From an uncultured Eubacteriales bacterium (lineage in GTDB: Bacteria > Bacillota > Clostridia > Oscillospirales > UBA644), in assembly GCA_934454405.1 (NCBI GenBank), contig CAKSFN010000006.1, positions 1 through 64,000 on the forward strand: a stretch of DNA of 64,000 nucleotides. Direction: 5' to 3'. Numbering within the stretch: the stretch's first letter is position 1; the number at the start of each line of letters is the position of its first letter. A model generated the notes under the pieces. That model saw nothing but the letters and a program-made list of their open reading frames with translations. It did not search any database and was not told where the DNA came from. Shown one piece after another: positions 16,901 through 26,135 of the stretch. Both the position numbers and the translations under genes were made by a program.

Positions 16901-17244
16901 TCCTCGAGGGCGAGGAACTGATGAAAAAAGTCGATCCGAGCGGAAAATATTTTGTTGACAAAGACGTTGCGAAATGCTTCTTTTCCGCGGACGAGCGGGA
17001 TTTTGAGACCGTATTTTCGGACATCAAAAAGACCGTTCGCGGCATGTGCGTTTCGCTGACGTCCGGCAGGTTTGAAAAAACCCCGAAAAAGAGGTACGGC
17101 CGCGATTGCGGCTACTGCCCGTTCACGGATATATGCGAAAACTCCGAGCGCTGCGTCTCCGACGAAAAGATGAGGAACGAGGACGCTCTCAAACGAATGA
17201 GGGAAGACCTGAAAAACGAAACGGAGGGTGAAAACAATGGCTGA
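13957..17244 (+). CDS. addB: ATP-dependent helicase/deoxyribonuclease subunit AddB
   Basis: This 1095-residue subunit works with AddA to resect double-strand breaks for recombination. The C-terminal RecB-type nuclease contains a Cys-rich iron-sulfur clasp: one Cys in AECPYRYF and three in RDCGYCPFTDIC. The nuclease motif includes GSIDRVDAL and VIDYKTG. The N-terminal helicase-like part starts VYGRNGSDLHRR. The Walker A Lys seen in Bacillus AddB (GRSGSGKT) is missing, as in RexB-type proteins, so this subunit probably does not hydrolyse ATP there. The ATG at 13957 follows AAAAAGAGG. It overlaps addA by eight bases. Confidence 0.93.
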   Translation: MKDLKIVYGRNGSDLHRRIRTKAAEFARRASDGERAVFIVPDQYTLTAERFLLSELGEKELHKLRVVSFKRLAALTFAECGKTFDFVGEGGRAALVSAAFDDVSPQLKYYAGYSDFYFNEALCERIKMFKEYSVSPDALLSAETSDAVRDLALIYGMYDSLLGADRADSADNLRLFSELIAERGLFRDATVFIDFFKVLNASELSVVRALCEAGADICVGLVSDGSFDENGLFAPVCAVEKKLASLAARLGGRVIREKAENGTEYLRKGPARLESFLATDAFSGSDDGDGVEIYKATDISDEVDFVCCRVCKLVLDCGFRFSDIAVVTRDDARYAPYFEKIFADYSIPFFRHKKSGALEKKAVRFIGSLFAAVRFGFRRDDVLDVVRCGFIKGVGASELAEFERYVLIWNVNGKGFFEPFERSVRGFSGSETPSPSDAARLLRAENVRQKVCGILSFLGKGSEKASVKSHAERLFGLFETLDLERRIKADSESLAAMGEKTLAEESEKLFELLVRGLDEYVLAVGESEVSLDMFGRMYLRIISEYSVGSIPTSSDAVLIGGADTAPLLEKRAVFVLGLREGAFPKTPTSSLLVPEKERAALEEQGITVDIAPFEKFLYEQFIVYYALTSATERVYMSYPSTDGGESVACEAFDLCLGAFPRSEIKTGASSADRLYRTRPAVTKAVAYGIRDLSDYFGLRIADGREYPQSLFSVPKEVAEKLYGSPVYVSATKSDTFAECPYRYFVRFGLGVDELQKAEFSAVNVGSLVHAALDRIFKKEKDLAALDNEALAAVAEKEVGAYMREAFGADAERRDMLVCADSVRKRLFSLLCSMRDELRATGYRPVYTELGIGRSENGLPAFDLDCENGVKARITGSIDRVDALDDGGRTYVRVIDYKTGNKDFSLADIYRGLSVQLPLYLDILSETGGGLFSSEPKPAGMMYYLLNREFETGSFAAMSGSAYFAENGALPSLPPTHRRSGMILEGEELMKKVDPSGKYFVDKDVAKCFFSADERDFETVFSDIKKTVRGMCVSLTSGRFEKTPKKRYGRDCGYCPFTDICENSERCVSDEKMRNEDALKRMREDLKNETEGENNG

Positions 17245-20200
17245 AAGATGGACTGAAGCCCAAAAGGCGGCTATTACCGAAAAGGGCAGAAACATCATTG
17301 TTTCCGCCGCCGCGGGAAGCGGAAAAACCTCGGTTCTTTCCGAGCGCGTCTGCCGTTTTGTCGCGGACGGAGGCGATATTGAACGCCTGCTCGTCGTAAC
17401 CTTCACCAAAGCGGCGTCGAAGGAGATGCGCTCCCGTATCCGCCGCAAGATAGCCGACCTCTGCCGCGGCGAGACCGACGCCGCCGTAAAAGCGCGTCTG
17501 CGCCGTCAGCTGGTCAAGGTCGGAAACGCAAGAATTTCAACCATAGACAGCTTTTTCGGCGACCTCGTCCGCGAAAACTTCCGCGTTGTCGGCGTCAGCC
17601 CCAACTTCGGTATGGCGGACGCGACCGAGACCGCCGCCGCCGAGCAGGAAGCCCTCGAAAAGGTCATTTCGCGCGCTTTTGAGGAGATGAGCGATGATTT
17701 CAAGACGCTTATCGACCTCGTCGGAGGCGATATCAGAAACGAAAAGATACCGCTCGACGTCAAATATATTTCTTCAAAGCTTGCAACCGTTCCGTTCCGC
17801 TCCGAATGGCTCGAGGAAAAAAAGAAGCTCTACTCCGACCCCGCGTATTTCACGTCGTTCTGCTGCTCGTATATCGCCGACCGCATCGGGGAGGTTCTTC
17901 CCGCTTTTGAGGAGCTTCTCGATTCGGGGCTGATAGGCGGTCAAAACAACGCAAGCGCTCTCGACGAAGTTGTTTTCAAACTCCGCAGCGCTCTTGACGC
18001 CGCCGAAAAGGGCGATTGGGACGGCGCGAGAACTCTCGAGTTTGAGTGTCGCCTGACCCGAAGAACGAAGGACGACGACGTCGCCGCGTTCGACCGCTTT
18101 AAGCAGCTGCGCAAAAAAGTGCGCGACAAAAGCTCGGGAAACGGACTTTTCGACCTTCCTCTGCTCATGCACTCAACGGCTGCCGTCGCAAAGGAGCTTG
18201 AAGTGATGCGCCGCCCCGTTTCCTGCCTGTTCGACCTCGTGGAGGCGTATTCGGAGGAGCTTCGCCGTATCTGCGCCGAGAAAAACAAATATACTTTCGA
18301 TATGATAACGGAAGCCGCGCTTCGCCTTCTCGTAAAAAACTACGACCATAACAGCGGCGCGTTTGAGCCCACCGACCTTGCCCGTGCCGTCGCCGCAGAT
18401 TTCGACGGCGTTATGATAGACGAATATCAGGACACAAGTCCCGTTCAGGATCTGTGCTTTGCCGCCGTCGGCAGGGACGATATGTTCGTTGTGGGCGACC
18501 TCAAACAGGCGATTTACGCGTTCCGCGGCACAAGCCCCGAATGCTTCGCGAAAAAGAGGGACGTTTTTTACCGCATCGACCTGAACAGGAATTTCCGCAG
18601 CCGAAAGGGGATTCTCGATTTCGCGAACTTCCTTTTTTCCATGCTTCTTTCGGAAAAGGTCGGCGGCGTTGAATACGACGACGGCGAGTGGCTCAACCAC
18701 GGCGAAAAAGCCGAGCCCGAACAGGCGCGCCCCTCTCCCGACGTCGAATTTGACGTTTTGCGGGGGGATTACGAAAACAGCCTGCTCGAAAGCGACGCGC
18801 TGAAGCCCTACGCCTCCCACGCCGCGAGAAGGATTCTCGGGCTTGTCGAAAAAGGAGACTGCGGCAGAAAATACGAGTTTTCCGATATCGCCGTTCTCTG
18901 CCTTTCAAACGGACAATGCGAGCAGATACAGCGCGCCTGCCGCGCTCTCGGCGTGCCGTCTTTTTTTGAAAAGGGGAGCGACCTTTTCGAGTCCAAGACC
19001 GTCGGCGCGGTTGTCCGTGTTCTGCGCGCCCTGAACAATCCGTATTCGGACATCGACCTTTACGCCTGTATGACCTGCGGCATATTCGACGTGCGCGAGA
19101 GCGATGTCGCGCAGGCTGTCGCCGCCTTCGGCAAAGGGGGATATCTTTACGACAAGATCAGCGCTTTCGCCGAAAACTCCGACCGTATTGACGCGTTTTT
19201 ATCGTCTTTCCGCGCTCTCCGCGCGCTGTCCTTCGAGCTGCCGCTGTCCTCTCTCGTGCGCCGTATTTATGACGCGACGGGCTGCGCCGAAAAGGTTCTG
19301 CTGCTGCCCCGCGGCGAAGAACGCCACGAGGATCTGATGAGCTTTGAGGCGTTCACGCTCGGACACGAGCAGGCGTGCGACGGCAGCCTGTCCCGCTTTT
19401 TGAAGCTGATAGACGACTTCATCGCGAGCGGCGAAAAAAACGAGCCCGTCTCCGCGCCGAAGGGCGACTTTGTGCGCGTGATGACCGTTCACGGCTCGAA
19501 GGGGCTTGAATTTCCCGTCTGCATTCTGCCCAACCTCGAAAAGGACTTCACAAAAACCAAACCCGTCAGTCACAATGTTCTTTTCAGCTCCCGTTTCGCC
19601 GTCGGCACGAAACTCCGCGACGAAGAAGGCACCGTTGAAGCCCCGTCGTTTCTGTATTCGCTGAACAAGCTTCTCGACAGAAACGAGAAGGTCTCGGAAG
19701 AACTTCGCGTGTTTTACGTCGCGGTCACCCGCGCAAAGGAAAAGCTTATCCTCTGCGCCTCAGCGGAAGCCCTGAAACCTGACGAATACGCGTATTTTTA
19801 TAACTATACAGCCGCGCCCGACGGCCCGAAAAAGCTCAAATGCCTTCGGCTTGCGGTCGAAACCTGCAAAAGCTTCGCCGCGTTCGCGTCTCTGGCGATG
19901 ACGCACCGCCCCGACAGCGGCTTTTTCAACTGCGCCGACGTTCCGGCTCTCACCCCCGACGAACCCGTCCGCGTCAACGTCTTCAAAAGCGCGGACGCAA
20001 AGGCGGAGGACGCCGAGCCCGACGGTGAAACGCCGCCCGAGATGCCCGACGGCGGACAGGTCTGTATGTGCGGCGTTCCGAAACAGGAGCTTGACCGTCG
20101 CTTCGGCGCGTCGCTTTCAACCGTTCTTTCCCGTGTTCCCGCCAAAATTTCCGTAACGGAGCTCACAAAGGGCTTTATCGCGGACGAGAACGCCGAGCCG

Positions 20201-20749
20201 CTGTTCCCCCTGCGCGCAAAGCCTTCCGTCACGCCCGAATTTTTGGCTCCCTCGAAGATGAGCGGCGCGGAAAGGGGAACCGCAATCCATCGCTTCGTGT
20301 CGCTCATAGACCCGAACGCCGACCCCGAAAGCGAGATGAAGCGTCTTATCTCGGAAAATGTTCTGACCGAACGCGACGCGGAGGCCGTCAACATCGAAAA
20401 GATTCGTCTTTTCCTTGCCTCGGATATCGGCGAACTGCTTAAAACCTCGAAAAAGGTATACCGCGAAGAAGCCTTCGTCGTTCGCATTCCGGCAAGCGAG
20501 TACGCCGCCGACGCGGAAGGGGACGCCGAGATACTTCTGCAAGGCGCGATAGACGCTCTCTGCCGAACGGATAACGGGCTTGTTCTGATAGATTACAAGT
20601 CGGACAGAAAGACGGAGGAGGAACTGACGGAACGCTATTCCGGTCAGCTCAACAGGTACGCCTTCGCCGCCGAAAAAATATTCGGAGAGCCCGTCGTCAA
20701 AAAGTATATCTGGTCATTCTCCCTCGACAGGAAGATAGAGATAATCTGA
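17237..20749 (+). CDS. addA: ATP-dependent helicase/nuclease subunit AddA
   Basis: This 1170-residue UvrD-type helicase with a C-terminal nuclease domain is the motor of AddAB. Motif I is SAAAGSGKTS near residue 23, motif II is DEYQDTSPVQ, and the later motif VAVTRAKEKL is typical of superfamily 1A. The nuclease domain shows GTAIHRFV, LQGAIDAL and IDYKSD. The ATG at 17237 sits just after GGAGGGTG and overlaps the addB end, so the subunits are made together. A 31-bp tandem repeat and a terminator follow. Confidence 0.95.
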   Translation: MAERWTEAQKAAITEKGRNIIVSAAAGSGKTSVLSERVCRFVADGGDIERLLVVTFTKAASKEMRSRIRRKIADLCRGETDAAVKARLRRQLVKVGNARISTIDSFFGDLVRENFRVVGVSPNFGMADATETAAAEQEALEKVISRAFEEMSDDFKTLIDLVGGDIRNEKIPLDVKYISSKLATVPFRSEWLEEKKKLYSDPAYFTSFCCSYIADRIGEVLPAFEELLDSGLIGGQNNASALDEVVFKLRSALDAAEKGDWDGARTLEFECRLTRRTKDDDVAAFDRFKQLRKKVRDKSSGNGLFDLPLLMHSTAAVAKELEVMRRPVSCLFDLVEAYSEELRRICAEKNKYTFDMITEAALRLLVKNYDHNSGAFEPTDLARAVAADFDGVMIDEYQDTSPVQDLCFAAVGRDDMFVVGDLKQAIYAFRGTSPECFAKKRDVFYRIDLNRNFRSRKGILDFANFLFSMLLSEKVGGVEYDDGEWLNHGEKAEPEQARPSPDVEFDVLRGDYENSLLESDALKPYASHAARRILGLVEKGDCGRKYEFSDIAVLCLSNGQCEQIQRACRALGVPSFFEKGSDLFESKTVGAVVRVLRALNNPYSDIDLYACMTCGIFDVRESDVAQAVAAFGKGGYLYDKISAFAENSDRIDAFLSSFRALRALSFELPLSSLVRRIYDATGCAEKVLLLPRGEERHEDLMSFEAFTLGHEQACDGSLSRFLKLIDDFIASGEKNEPVSAPKGDFVRVMTVHGSKGLEFPVCILPNLEKDFTKTKPVSHNVLFSSRFAVGTKLRDEEGTVEAPSFLYSLNKLLDRNEKVSEELRVFYVAVTRAKEKLILCASAEALKPDEYAYFYNYTAAPDGPKKLKCLRLAVETCKSFAAFASLAMTHRPDSGFFNCADVPALTPDEPVRVNVFKSADAKAEDAEPDGETPPEMPDGGQVCMCGVPKQELDRRFGASLSTVLSRVPAKISVTELTKGFIADENAEPLFPLRAKPSVTPEFLAPSKMSGAERGTAIHRFVSLIDPNADPESEMKRLISENVLTERDAEAVNIEKIRLFLASDIGELLKTSKKVYREEAFVVRIPASEYAADAEGDAEILLQGAIDALCRTDNGLVLIDYKSDRKTEEELTERYSGQLNRYAFAAEKIFGEPVVKKYIWSFSLDRKIEII

Positions 20750-20750
20750 C

Positions 20751-20898
20751 GCCGCCGCGCTTTCGTTCCGCCGGACGCTCTGCCGCCGCGATTTCGCTTC
20801 GCCGAACGCTCTGCCGTCACGATTTCACTTCGCAGGACGCTCTGCCGCCGCGTTTTCGCTCCTCCGAACGCTTCGCCGCCGCGTTTTCGCTTCGCCGA
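20751..20898. repeat. about five tandem copies of a 31-bp repeat
   Basis: Units start at 20751, 20782, 20813, 20844 and 20875 (last one shortened). All share GCCGCCGCG-NTTTCGCT-N-CCGAACGCT with a few changes. They begin one base after the addA stop and end just before a terminator, so they lie within the addBA 3-prime region. Confidence 0.85.
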
Positions 20899-20914
20899 AA
20901 AAAAATATTAAGAT

Positions 20915-20954
20915 GACTGCGGAAACGTGATAAGCTTCCGCAGTCTGTTTTTTT
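20915..20954 (+). terminator. intrinsic terminator after addBA
   Basis: GACTGCGGAA (20915-20924) pairs with TTCCGCAGTC (20936-20945), followed by TGTTTTTTTT. It closes the addBA transcript after the 31-bp repeats. Confidence 0.85.
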
Positions 20955-20975
20955 TCAAAAATCTTCAAAAAAGGA

Positions 20976-21004
20976 TTGACAAAGCTTTTCGTATGTATTA
21001 TCAT
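20976..21004 (+). promoter_or_regulatory. promoter of the first WG-like lipoprotein gene
   Basis: TTGACA (20976-20981) and TATCAT (20999-21004) are 17 bases apart. The transcript would start about 55 bases before the ATG at 21069. Confidence 0.6.
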
Positions 21005-21068
21005 ACAGACAGAGTGTTGCAATAGTCTGTCTTTTACGCTCCCGAAAAAAGGAAAGGATAAAGAAATT

Positions 21069-22613
21069 ATGCTCAAAAGAATATTCTCCGTTCTTCTTGC
21101 CGCCGCCGCGCTGTTCCTTTCCGCTGCCTGCGACCGACAGCCTTCCGCCGCGCCGACGCGGGGCTTCACTCTTGCCGGGCTGCCCGACATCGGCGGGTAT
21201 AAACCGAAAGGCTCTCCGACATATTTCGACACGGCGCTGACCGAGTTCGTCCCGGACGACGGCTACGGAACGCTTGCGCCGTATCTCGGCGACATGTATG
21301 AGTATTATCTCGACGGCGGAATCTCCGGAAGTTCGCGCGCGAAAGATCCGTATACCGTCATTCCGATTTACGGGCTCTGCACCGCCGACGGCAGGATAGT
21401 CACCGCGCCGATATACAAAAGCGTCGTATACCGGGACGGGTATTATCTTCTCGAGCGGTTCGAGCCTGCGACTGTATCCGTTTTAGCGCAGTCCTTTCCT
21501 GTCGGAGATACGGACGTTACATATCTGATAATACCCTCCGACGGTTCGTTTGTGGCCGAGCTTAAAACGTGCGGCACGGCGAAGTATTGCGGTGACGGAA
21601 TATTCGCGTATTATCACTCTTCTTCAAAAAATTCCGCAAAAACGGCATACTGCACCGCCCGCGGCGAGATATTGTATTTTGACAAAAGCGAATTCTTCGG
21701 TTTCACGCTCTCTTTTTATAACGGCGTCGCGCTTGAAGAAAACTTCGTTTCCGAGTCGGCGGACGGGGAGTCGGAGTACGCATATCGCTTTGTCGATACT
21801 TCTTTCAACACCGTTTCAACCCCCGTCGAAGCCAAAGATTTCAGGTGCGGGCTGTTTTGCGTCGGCGACGGAAACGGCAAATACGGCGTGACGGCGAACG
21901 GCAAAGATATGCTGCTTCCCGTTGAATACGACGGCGTGTTCGGCGACGAAAACGGCATAGTTGCGGTAAAAGGCTCGGCGGCTTACGCGTTTGATCCCGA
22001 TATGAAGTCCCTCGGCACGTTCGACATCGGCGGCGACGGGCTGAAAAACAACGTCGAAGCCGCCCGTATAGTCAGCCCCGACGCCGTTTGTTTTTCGACC
22101 TTGTATACAGGCACGTTTTTGCTTACGAATTCGGGCAAAAGACAGAATATTTCCGGATTTTACGATACGGTTTTTTATCCCGACAGCGGCGTTTACTCCG
22201 TTTCTCTGTCCGACGGCGGAGCGGTTCTCGACCGTGACTTAAACGAGCTTTTCAAAGCACCCGAGGGTTATTCCGTAAATATGTGGGTACTGCCTTGCGA
22301 CATTCTCGTTTTTTACGCTATGCGGTCTTCCGAGGCTATTGTTTACGACCCCGAAAACGGAAAAACGCGTAAATACGAGCTTTCGGCATACTTTGACGGT
22401 CTCGGAGGCTTTTTTCTGACAGGTTCTCCCGAAAAGCGGACGCTTGCGCTCACCGACCCCGTCACGGGCGAACAAAAAACAAAGGTTGACAGTCTGGCGC
22501 GCGCTCTCGGCACCGCTCTCGGCACTCTTGTTTTTTACGATCGCGGCGGTTACGCATATACAGTTGACGAAAATTTCAACACCGTTTGCTGTGCGCCGAT
22601 AAACAGGGACTGA
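21069..22613 (+). CDS. lipoprotein with WG-like repeats, paralog 1
   Basis: This 514-residue protein starts with a lipoprotein signal peptide ending LFLSAAC, so it is predicted to be exported and lipid-anchored. The mature part begins with a polar linker. A block shared with two downstream paralogs follows (LPDIGGYKPKGSP and a later YGTLAPYLG). Segments such as GLCTADGRIVTAPIYKSV and GKYGVTANGKDMLLPVEYD resemble WG/KWG beta repeats, expected to form a beta-propeller-like surface. The ATG at 21069 follows AAAGGATAAAG. Function is unknown; binding outside the cell is the likely theme. It is the most diverged of the three copies. Confidence 0.75.
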   Translation: MLKRIFSVLLAAAALFLSAACDRQPSAAPTRGFTLAGLPDIGGYKPKGSPTYFDTALTEFVPDDGYGTLAPYLGDMYEYYLDGGISGSSRAKDPYTVIPIYGLCTADGRIVTAPIYKSVVYRDGYYLLERFEPATVSVLAQSFPVGDTDVTYLIIPSDGSFVAELKTCGTAKYCGDGIFAYYHSSSKNSAKTAYCTARGEILYFDKSEFFGFTLSFYNGVALEENFVSESADGESEYAYRFVDTSFNTVSTPVEAKDFRCGLFCVGDGNGKYGVTANGKDMLLPVEYDGVFGDENGIVAVKGSAAYAFDPDMKSLGTFDIGGDGLKNNVEAARIVSPDAVCFSTLYTGTFLLTNSGKRQNISGFYDTVFYPDSGVYSVSLSDGGAVLDRDLNELFKAPEGYSVNMWVLPCDILVFYAMRSSEAIVYDPENGKTRKYELSAYFDGLGGFFLTGSPEKRTLALTDPVTGEQKTKVDSLARALGTALGTLVFYDRGGYAYTVDENFNTVCCAPINRD

Positions 22614-22741
22614 ACGGCGAACGACGCGAGATCCGACGCCCGCGACAGGCGCAGGGGGAAATAAGCCTATATCCGATTTGCGTTTGTGAATATTTTGCAA
22701 ACTGATGCGTTTTCGCGTCACAAAACCATTTGTAAAACGTT

Positions 22742-22750
22742 TGATATACT
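22742..22750 (+). promoter_or_regulatory. extended -10 promoter for paralog 2
   Basis: TGATATACT is an extended -10 element (TG, one base, TATACT at 22745-22750). No good -35 box is seen. It lies 73 bases before the ATG at 22824. A similar TGATATATA lies at 24420 before paralog 3. Confidence 0.4.
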
Positions 22751-22823
22751 GAACGGGCAAATATCATTATTCAGAATATAAAAATATATTATTCATGCTC
22801 TCTCACATCAAAGGGGTTTTGAA

Positions 22824-24338
22824 ATGAAAAAAGCCGTCTCTTTTATTCTCCTTTTCGCTGTTCTTCTGACGCTGTTCTGCGCCTGCAAGAAAAACGGCGA
22901 AACACAGCCGACTTCTTCGTCCGAACCGACAACGTGGGGCTTAATTCTCGACGAACTGCCCGACATCGGCAAGTATAAGCCGGCGACTTCGCCGCGAATG
23001 TTTGATAAGTACGTCGATAATCTTATCCCGCGCTCCGATTACGGCGAACTTGTGCCGTATCTCGGCGCCGTCGCGGATTACTTTTTCAATATCTCGGACG
23101 CCGCCGCGAACTACACAACGGTTAAAGACGGAACTTTTGCCGAAACGAAAGGGCTTTTCGGGCTTTGCCGCAAGGACGGAACTATTGTCACCGACCCTGT
23201 TTATGCGTCCGTTCAATACTGCGACGGTTACTATCTGCTGAAAAAGGCTTCCGTCGATACGACGTATGACCCCTCTGATTTTCGCGGCAATTTTTATGTT
23301 GTTCCGAAAGACGGCTCTTCGATTTTTTCTTTCGGAAAAAACGTTTATGTCGAATACTGGGGCTGCGGAGTATTCCGCGCAATATATGACTGTGAAAACA
23401 ATAACGAAAAATATTATTCCGCGACGGGAAAACTGCTGCTCGACAACTCCGACGGCAATTATTTTCTGACACGTTTCACAAACGGTGTCGCGAGTCTCCT
23501 TTTTGACGGTCAGACACGCTTTGTCGATACTTCCTTTAAGACTTTGCTGACCGTTCCCGATGCGGAAATGCTTTCCGACAACGGATATTTTGCCGTGCTG
23601 ACGGACAGCGGAAAGTATATGATATACAAAGGCACAAAGCCGCTTTCGGACAGAAAATTCGATAAAAAACCCGCATACGATAACGGATATTTCCTTATCC
23701 GCGACGGAGAGTACGCCGTTGTGCTTGACGAAAAACTGAAAGAGGTCTCCCGTTTTCCCGTTGACCCTGCGGAAGAAGATATTTATTTATATTCCGCGAA
23801 TGTTCTTTCCGTAGGCGGACGTTTGATAGACAACAGCGGAAAAAAACTTCCGTATGACTCTCTTTCGTATATCCCCGAACTGAAAATGTATGTGGGCGGC
23901 AATTACGGAAGCGGTGAAAACGGAAGCGTCACATACCGCGTTGTTTCGAAGGACTTAAAAACACTTTATACCGCCCCGAAAGATTGGTATATCACTAATT
24001 TTAATATCGGCAGATATGTCGTTCTGAAACGCTCCCTTGACCCCGCCAACGGCGAAGTTTACGAAAATAGACTTGCGGACACCTCCGATTGGAGCATTGT
24101 CGAAAACGTTTTTCTTATCGACGGCTTTGACGGCTATTCTCTCCCGACCGAGGACGGCAGTCACCGCAACCTCTTTTCGGGCAAGGACGGCAAAGTTCTG
24201 CTGACGTATTCGACATTTTTCGCCGTGTCCGAAACCTCTCTCGGCACTCTGTATTTCTACGACCTCGACGGCTATGCCTATACAACAGACGCAAATCGGA
24301 ACGTGCTTTGCCGCACAACGATGAACGCAACAGACTGA
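22824..24338 (+). CDS. lipoprotein with WG-like repeats, paralog 2
   Basis: This 504-residue lipoprotein has the signal LLTLFCACKK, with the lipid-modified Cys at about residue 20, then a Thr/Ser/Pro linker. The block LPDIGKYKPATSPRMFDKY and the segment IPRSDYGELVPYLG are nearly identical to paralog 3. The rest is diverged in sequence but keeps the pattern DG-x-V-T-x-PVY seen in WG repeats. The near-identity at the N-terminus and divergence further on suggest duplication with later diversification of the exposed part. AAAGGGG precedes the ATG. Its ligand is not known. Confidence 0.78.
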   Translation: MKKAVSFILLFAVLLTLFCACKKNGETQPTSSSEPTTWGLILDELPDIGKYKPATSPRMFDKYVDNLIPRSDYGELVPYLGAVADYFFNISDAAANYTTVKDGTFAETKGLFGLCRKDGTIVTDPVYASVQYCDGYYLLKKASVDTTYDPSDFRGNFYVVPKDGSSIFSFGKNVYVEYWGCGVFRAIYDCENNNEKYYSATGKLLLDNSDGNYFLTRFTNGVASLLFDGQTRFVDTSFKTLLTVPDAEMLSDNGYFAVLTDSGKYMIYKGTKPLSDRKFDKKPAYDNGYFLIRDGEYAVVLDEKLKEVSRFPVDPAEEDIYLYSANVLSVGGRLIDNSGKKLPYDSLSYIPELKMYVGGNYGSGENGSVTYRVVSKDLKTLYTAPKDWYITNFNIGRYVVLKRSLDPANGEVYENRLADTSDWSIVENVFLIDGFDGYSLPTEDGSHRNLFSGKDGKVLLTYSTFFAVSETSLGTLYFYDLDGYAYTTDANRNVLCRTTMNATD

Positions 24339-24490
24339 CGCGCGCCCGAAAAAGAAACGCACCGCCGTGCGGCTCGGTTGCAGCGAAAAAGGCAAGTCCG
24401 AAACGCGCGATTTTTCAGATGATATATAAAGCGTTCGACAGGTGACCATGCCGTTGAATCGCAGATTTTCATATCAAAGGGGTTTTGACA

Positions 24491-25981
24491 ATGAAAAAAA
24501 CCGTCTCTCTTCTTCTCCTTTTCGCGGTTCTTCTGACGCTGTTCTGCGCCTGCAAGAAAAATGAAACGCAGCAGCCAACCTCTTCGCCCGAACCGACAAC
24601 GTGGGGCTTCATGCTCGACGAACTGCCCGACATCGGCAAGTATAAGTCGGCGGATTCGCCGCGAATGTTTGATAAGTACGTCGATAATCTTATCCCGCGT
24701 TCCGATTACGGCGAACTTATGCCGTATCTCGGCTCCGTTGTTCAATATGAGACCGCAGAGGTCGAAGATGTATATATGTCGGAAATGATTCGCGGCTACT
24801 ACGGTCTTTGCACCGTTGACGGCGTTATTGTGACCGATCCCGTTTACGACAGCATCGAATATTGCGACGGTTATTATCTGCTTGGAAAAAACCACAGCGG
24901 CGACGATACCGAGACATCCGAAACTTTCCTGATACCGAAAGACGGTTCGTCAATATTCGAATTTCCGAAAAATAAATCCGTTTCTTATCGAGGAGACGGC
25001 ATTTTCAGTTGCTGTGAGGCTTCGTATGGAGCTGTCGATTCCGACACCTCTTATTATTCCGCAGCGGGAAAATATCTTTTCACGGCAGATGAAAGTTCCT
25101 CCGTTTCCGAGTTCGTCAACGGCACGGCGCTGCTGTACGCATACGGCTCGGACTTTAAGCTTGAATACTACATAATAAACAAGTCGGGCAAAAGAATCAA
25201 AAAATTCGAGTACGGCGTTGCAGGCGCCGCATCTACCGCACCCGGTGAGTTTGTTGTTTACGGTGCCGACGGAAAATGCGGGCTTTATCGCGGAGAAAAA
25301 CAGATACTGCCTTGCGAATATGACAGTGTATGCTCCGATGATTACGGCAATATATTTGCGGTAAAGAATAAAACAGTCACCGTCTTTGACGAAAACAAAA
25401 AAGTGAAGACGACATTCGACATTTCGGGCAACTTTAATGCGAAGCGTATCAACCTTGACGGGGATCTCATTTCTGTCGGAGATCGGAACATGGTTTACAA
25501 TTTTACGGGAGCTTCCCGTCAATGCGATTATGCGGACGAACTTGGCAATGGACTGTATTTGCTTCACATCGGCAGAAAGCAAACCGTTGTGGATAAAAAC
25601 CTGAAAACCGTATGCGACGTGCCCGAAGACGGTCGCCCGCAAGCGTTCTTTGCAAGCGAAAAGTATATTCCGTGCCTGTTCAACGATGACGGAAGCGGTT
25701 ATTATTATCGGCTGCTCGACAAAAACAGCGGCAAACTTTCAGCCGAAGAATATCCTGAATTGCTGAACCGCAAATATCTTTTGAAAAAGAATGAGGACGG
25801 CAGCGGATTTTCCGTTATTGCCCCCGACGACCTCTCCGTTATTCGGACGTATGACACCTTTATTGATTCTGTCGAGACGTCCCGCGGCACATTGTATGTT
25901 TACGACTGTGACGGCTATGTTTGGACGGTTGACTCCGATTGGAACGTGCTCTGCCGCACAACGATGAACCTCACGGATTAG
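24491..25981 (+). CDS. lipoprotein with WG-like repeats, paralog 3
   Basis: This 496-residue lipoprotein has the same signal peptide type (LLTLFCACKK) as paralog 2 and the same mature N-terminal block (IPRSDYGELMPYLG). The next segments GLCTVDGVIVTDPVYDSI and GKCGLYRGEKQILPCEYDSV are clear WG-like repeats. AAAGGGG lies before the ATG at 24491. The C-terminal residues WNVLCRTTMN match the end of paralog 2. The gene has its own upstream gap of 152 bases. The three genes form a same-strand tandem family that may vary in surface specificity; this is inferred. Confidence 0.78.
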   Translation: MKKTVSLLLLFAVLLTLFCACKKNETQQPTSSPEPTTWGFMLDELPDIGKYKSADSPRMFDKYVDNLIPRSDYGELMPYLGSVVQYETAEVEDVYMSEMIRGYYGLCTVDGVIVTDPVYDSIEYCDGYYLLGKNHSGDDTETSETFLIPKDGSSIFEFPKNKSVSYRGDGIFSCCEASYGAVDSDTSYYSAAGKYLFTADESSSVSEFVNGTALLYAYGSDFKLEYYIINKSGKRIKKFEYGVAGAASTAPGEFVVYGADGKCGLYRGEKQILPCEYDSVCSDDYGNIFAVKNKTVTVFDENKKVKTTFDISGNFNAKRINLDGDLISVGDRNMVYNFTGASRQCDYADELGNGLYLLHIGRKQTVVDKNLKTVCDVPEDGRPQAFFASEKYIPCLFNDDGSGYYYRLLDKNSGKLSAEEYPELLNRKYLLKKNEDGSGFSVIAPDDLSVIRTYDTFIDSVETSRGTLYVYDCDGYVWTVDSDWNVLCRTTMNLTD

Positions 25982-25985
25982 AAAA

Positions 25986-26039
25986 CGTAAAAGCCCGAGT
26001 GAGTGTTTTGCCGTAAAAAAACGGAAATCCGCTTTTACG
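25986..26039 (+). terminator. inverted repeat after paralog 3, possible terminator
   Basis: CGTAAAAGC (25986-25994) pairs with GCTTTTACG (26031-26039), with a second small CCGT/ACGG hairpin inside. There is no T run, so terminator activity is uncertain. Confidence 0.35.
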
Positions 26040-26135
26040 CCGTAGAACACGCTCCGCTGATAAATCATTTGCCGGAATATTTTCCCGTCTCCCGAAATCG
26101 GACCTTTGCTTTGAATAAAAGCCGCTGAAAAACTC

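Noticed and set aside
14158..17448. Very long open frame on the minus strand opposite addB
   Set aside because: It is a mirror of GC-rich codon use in addB. It has no recognisable domains, and addB itself is a clear family member over its full length.
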